Assembly (NCBI RefSeq): GCF_017351175.1
Contig: NZ_JAFMPN010000008.1
Coordinates: 62,001 to 126,000, forward strand
Direction of reading: 5' to 3'
DNA length: 64,000 bases
DNA from: Desulfovibrio sp. Huiquan2017
Lineage (GTDB): Bacteria; Desulfobacterota; Desulfovibrionia; Desulfovibrionales; Desulfovibrionaceae
Shown: piece after piece, positions 61,478-64,000 of the stretch
Layout of the letters: every line of letters begins with the position of its first letter
Numbering within the stretch: the stretch's first letter is position 1
Notes under the pieces: model-generated
What the model was told of the DNA's origin: nothing
The model's database searches: none
Seen by the model: the letters and a program-made list of their open reading frames with translations, nothing else
Position numbers and translations under genes: made by a program

Positions 61478-62587
61478 TCATCGCTGCTTGCGCCGGTTCA
61501 TGCGCTTGATTTCCATGGTTACGTCTTTCCAGCGCTCTTTTTCGACGCAGTCCGCGCTTTTTTCGGTGCGGGCCCGGACGTAGCTCATTTCCCGTTGCAT
61601 TTTGCGGTAGTTCTCCAGGCGGGCCGGGGAGAGTTCGCCGGTGTCCACGGCGAGGATCACCGCACAGCCGGGTTCGTGCCGGTGCGAGCAGTCAGCGAAG
61701 CGGCAGTGATCGGCCAGTTCACGGATGTCGGCAAAGGTCGCGTCCAGGCCATCGCCGTCTTTGGACAAGGCTATTTCGCGGATGCCCGGGTTGTCCAGGA
61801 GCAGGCCGCCCCGGGGCATGGCGATGAACTCGCGGGACGTCGTGGTGTGGCAACCCTTGCCCACGCTTTGGCTCACGGCCGCCGTGGCCTGGATATCGCT
61901 GCCGTGCAACATGTTCGCCAGCGAGGATTTTCCCGCTCCGGACGAGCCGATCATGGAGACGGTTTGCCCGGCCCCGAGGAAGGCGTGGAGCGCTTCGACG
62001 CCGAGCCCGCCCTGTGTGGAGGTGAGGATCACCGGGACGCCGAGCGCGGTGTTCTCCACCTCGTCCCGGCATGTCGCCGGAGATTCGTGGAGGTCCGCCT
62101 TGGTCAGGACAATCACCGGGGCCATGGCGCAATTATAGACCAGGGCCAGGTAGCGCTCGATCCGGCGCAGGTTGTAGTCACGGTCCAGGCCGCAAACGAT
62201 GAACACCGTGTCGATGTTCGCGGCCAATGGCTGTTCGCGCCGGGACGCGCCCTCCTGCCTTCCGCGTGAGCCCGCCTCGCCCCGGCACAGTGTGTTCCGG
62301 CGCGGGAGGACGCGTTGGATCACGGTTTCGTCCACGAGCACCCAGTCTCCGGTGACCGGATAGTCCTGCCCCAGGGGGCGGCGCATCCTGCCGGACGGGG
62401 TGCAGAGCCATTGCGCGCGCCCGTCGGAGACCGGAAAACGGTCCCGCTGCGCGCTGAGGACCCGGGCCATGCGGCTCATGTCGAGGTTTTCGTCGGCCGC
62501 CAGGCGGTCGAAGCGTTCGCTCCAGCCGAGTCGGCGGAGGTTGTCTGTCAGTTCGTCCTGATTCGTGGAAAAGGTCTGTCTCTTCAT
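61478..62587 (-). CDS. rsgA: Small ribosomal subunit biogenesis GTPase RsgA
   Basis: 369 residues. N-terminal OB-type domain, circularly permuted G-domain in the order VLTKADL (G4), LTSTQGGLG (G5), GSSGAGKSSLAN (G1), SREFIAMPRGGLLLDNPGIRE (G2-G3), and a C-terminal zinc part (ADHCRFADCSHRHEPGCAV). The basic tail (MEIKRMNRRKQR) binds rRNA. Family role: 30S maturation. Convergent with the fix operon, outside the proposed island. Confidence 0.94.
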   Translation of the reverse strand: MKRQTFSTNQDELTDNLRRLGWSERFDRLAADENLDMSRMARVLSAQRDRFPVSDGRAQWLCTPSGRMRRPLGQDYPVTGDWVLVDETVIQRVLPRRNTLCRGEAGSRGRQEGASRREQPLAANIDTVFIVCGLDRDYNLRRIERYLALVYNCAMAPVIVLTKADLHESPATCRDEVENTALGVPVILTSTQGGLGVEALHAFLGAGQTVSMIGSSGAGKSSLANMLHGSDIQATAAVSQSVGKGCHTTTSREFIAMPRGGLLLDNPGIREIALSKDGDGLDATFADIRELADHCRFADCSHRHEPGCAVILAVDTGELSPARLENYRKMQREMSYVRARTEKSADCVEKERWKDVTMEIKRMNRRKQR

Positions 62588-63046
62588 CTTGATTCCATTG
62601 CGGTTGCATCGAAGGGAGCCTTCGATCGTGTCGGATCACGGCCGGCCGACGCTGCGGCCGACGGTCAACGGTAAACGGAATGGGGGATATGGAAAGGGCG
62701 TCGAAAAAGACCTGTTTCAGGCGAAACAAGACCTGGCTGGCTGAGTCAACCATAGGGGAGGGCCGCGCCGGGGCGCGGCGCAGAGGCTGCTTAGACCTGC
62801 GGGTCGCCCTTTTCCATATTTCGGGCGGCAAGATCCAGAGACCGGGAAATCATCCAAACTCCTTGGTTACACGAGGAGGCTTATCGCAAACGCAATGCTT
62901 GTCAAGAGGCTTTACGCGGGGCCCAAGGGGATACCGCTGGGGCGGGTTCCGCTGAAAACAGCAAGCCCCGGAAGCGTTGCGCCCGGGGCTTGCACCTGGG
63001 GCCGTCTGGTTGCGAACAAACGGCCTGCATGGGGTTGGGGTGAGGT
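62588..63046. other. 459-bp gap with the proline racemase terminator
   Basis: Minus-strand hairpin with arms CAAGCCCCGG (62962-62971) and CCGGGGCTTG (62983-62992) ends the proline racemase-family gene, with a CTGTTTTC tail on the minus strand. Upstream of rsgA I see GC-rich dyads around 62640-62665 but no clear promoter. No gene. Confidence 0.5.
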
Positions 63047-64000
63047 CTATTGCAAGGAAAATCCGTATTTTACCGGATCGTCTTCATCTATCACATATTG
63101 CCCGTAGCCCGTGATATACGCGCTGCCGGTGATCTCCGGGATGATGGCCTTGTACGGCCCGACGGTCGTCTCCCGCTTGGCTTTGCCGATGAATTTGGTG
63201 TTTATGACGCTTTCATAGACAAAGGGTTCGTCCAAGGCCAGCTCGCCTCTGGCCCACAATGTCGCGACCTTCGCGCAAGTCCCGGTGCCGCAAGGAGAGC
63301 GGTCGATTTGGCCGTCGAAGATGGTGATGTTCTGCATGTCGGTGTCCGGCGATTTGGCCGGGCCGTAGATCTCGCACAAATCGATGGTGGTGATGTGCGG
63401 CAGCTCCGGGTGGATGATCTCGATCTGCTCATTCGCGGCCCGGAGAATGGCCATGCCCGCATCGGTCAGCTTGGACGCATTCTCGGTGCAGATTTCGAGC
63501 CCCAGCTTTTTGGAGTCGATGATGGCGAAGAAGCTTCCGCCGAAAGAGATGTCCATCGTCAATTTCCCATAGCCGGGAACATCGACTTCGGCATCCTTGC
63601 GGTACAGAAAGGCTGGAACATTCTCGAACGACACGCTTTTGGCCTTTCCGCCTTCAACGTTCACGTTCACGCTGACCAGACCGGCCGGGGTCTCCATCTT
63701 CACGGACGTATTCGGTTCCTGGACTTCGATCATGCCGGTTTCGACCATGATGGTGTTGGTGGCGATGGTGCCGTGGCCGCACATGTTGTGATAGCCGTTC
63801 CCGTGCATGAATATCACGCCGAAATCGGCGTCGGGATTACACGGCGAGGTCAAGACCGCGCCATACATGTTGCAGTGCCCTCGCGGCTCCAAGATCAGAG
63901 CCCGATGCAGATCATCATAATGCTCCATGAAGTATGCCTTTTTTTCCGGCATGCTGCTCCCTTTCACTTTCGGGAATCCGCCGACGATCAGCCGCAAGGA
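63047..64000 (-). CDS. Proline racemase-family protein (N-terminus outside window)
   Basis: 318 codons visible, open to the window edge; about 20 residues are probably missing, since family members begin before LRLIVGGFPKVKG. Two catalytic cysteines are present: MCGHGTI (about residue 90) and SPCGTGTCAK (about 236), so both faces can do acid-base chemistry, as in proline racemases and 4-hydroxyproline epimerases. trans-3-hydroxyproline dehydratases have one Cys changed, so this is more likely a racemase or epimerase. LEPRGHCNMYGAV and IVGPYKAIIPEI-type segments fit the family. Ligand cannot be fixed. Confidence 0.9.
   Translation of the reverse strand, partial: SLRLIVGGFPKVKGSSMPEKKAYFMEHYDDLHRALILEPRGHCNMYGAVLTSPCNPDADFGVIFMHGNGYHNMCGHGTIATNTIMVETGMIEVQEPNTSVKMETPAGLVSVNVNVEGGKAKSVSFENVPAFLYRKDAEVDVPGYGKLTMDISFGGSFFAIIDSKKLGLEICTENASKLTDAGMAILRAANEQIEIIHPELPHITTIDLCEIYGPAKSPDTDMQNITIFDGQIDRSPCGTGTCAKVATLWARGELALDEPFVYESVINTKFIGKAKRETTVGPYKAIIPEITGSAYITGYGQYVIDEDDPVKYGFSLQ

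Overview
The window looks like a chromosomal piece of a Desulfovibrionaceae sulfate reducer (Desulfovibrio or Pseudodesulfovibrio type). It carries a complete dsrA-dsrB-dsrD set followed by a cbiA-type cobyrinate amidase gene, its coding DNA is GC-rich throughout, and it has many two-component/chemotaxis, TRAP and branched-chain amino acid transport genes. The species assignment is inferred from gene content and order only.

Layout. 1-2 kb: end of a Fur-family regulator, a repeat-bearing gap, and two small minus-strand genes. 2.3-8.8 kb: dsrABD, cbiA, a sugar aminotransferase, a small hypothetical gene and a cyclophilin. 9-14.6 kb (minus): a hypothetical gene and a complete livKHMGF importer. 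14.9-20 kb: a long-chain acyl-CoA ligase, a winged-helix/Rossmann regulator paired with a NeuB-family synthase, and cheV. 20-25 kb: a DUF2325 gene under a near-perfect Fur box, a flavin reductase pseudogene, then a regulator-ridA-transporter-cysteine desulfidase group in which RidA would detoxify the aminoacrylate made by the desulfidase. 25-34 kb: a secreted beta-helix protein, two chemoreceptors, a TPR-like protein, and a divergent groES-groEL pair. 34-49 kb: otsA, small envelope proteins, an NlpC/P60 lipoprotein, a BON lipoprotein, a pseudouridine synthase, a ydbH-ynbE-ydbL lipid-transport set, a TRAP transporter, a VCBS-repeat protein and an RNA cytosine methyltransferase.

50.1-61.4 kb is the accessory part. 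It begins after tRNA-Val and tRNA-Asp and ends at a decayed tRNA-Asp copy. It contains an AT-rich gene for a protein with a HEPN-like N-terminus and a STAND NTPase domain (candidate phage defence), a truncated tyrosine recombinase, a degenerate Fic-like/winged-helix protein, and a divergent SDR-fixA-fixB-fumarate-reductase-like-fixC-fixX operon. The operon reads as a self-contained electron-transfer route to an unknown organic acceptor or donor. 61.4-64 kb: rsgA and a proline racemase-family gene cut by the window end.

The strongest candidates for something undescribed are the HEPN-STAND protein at tRNA-Asp, the FixABCX/FrdA-like/SDR operon with its Fic-like neighbour, and the chaperonin pair whose GroES lacks the roof hairpin and whose GroEL lacks the GGM tail.
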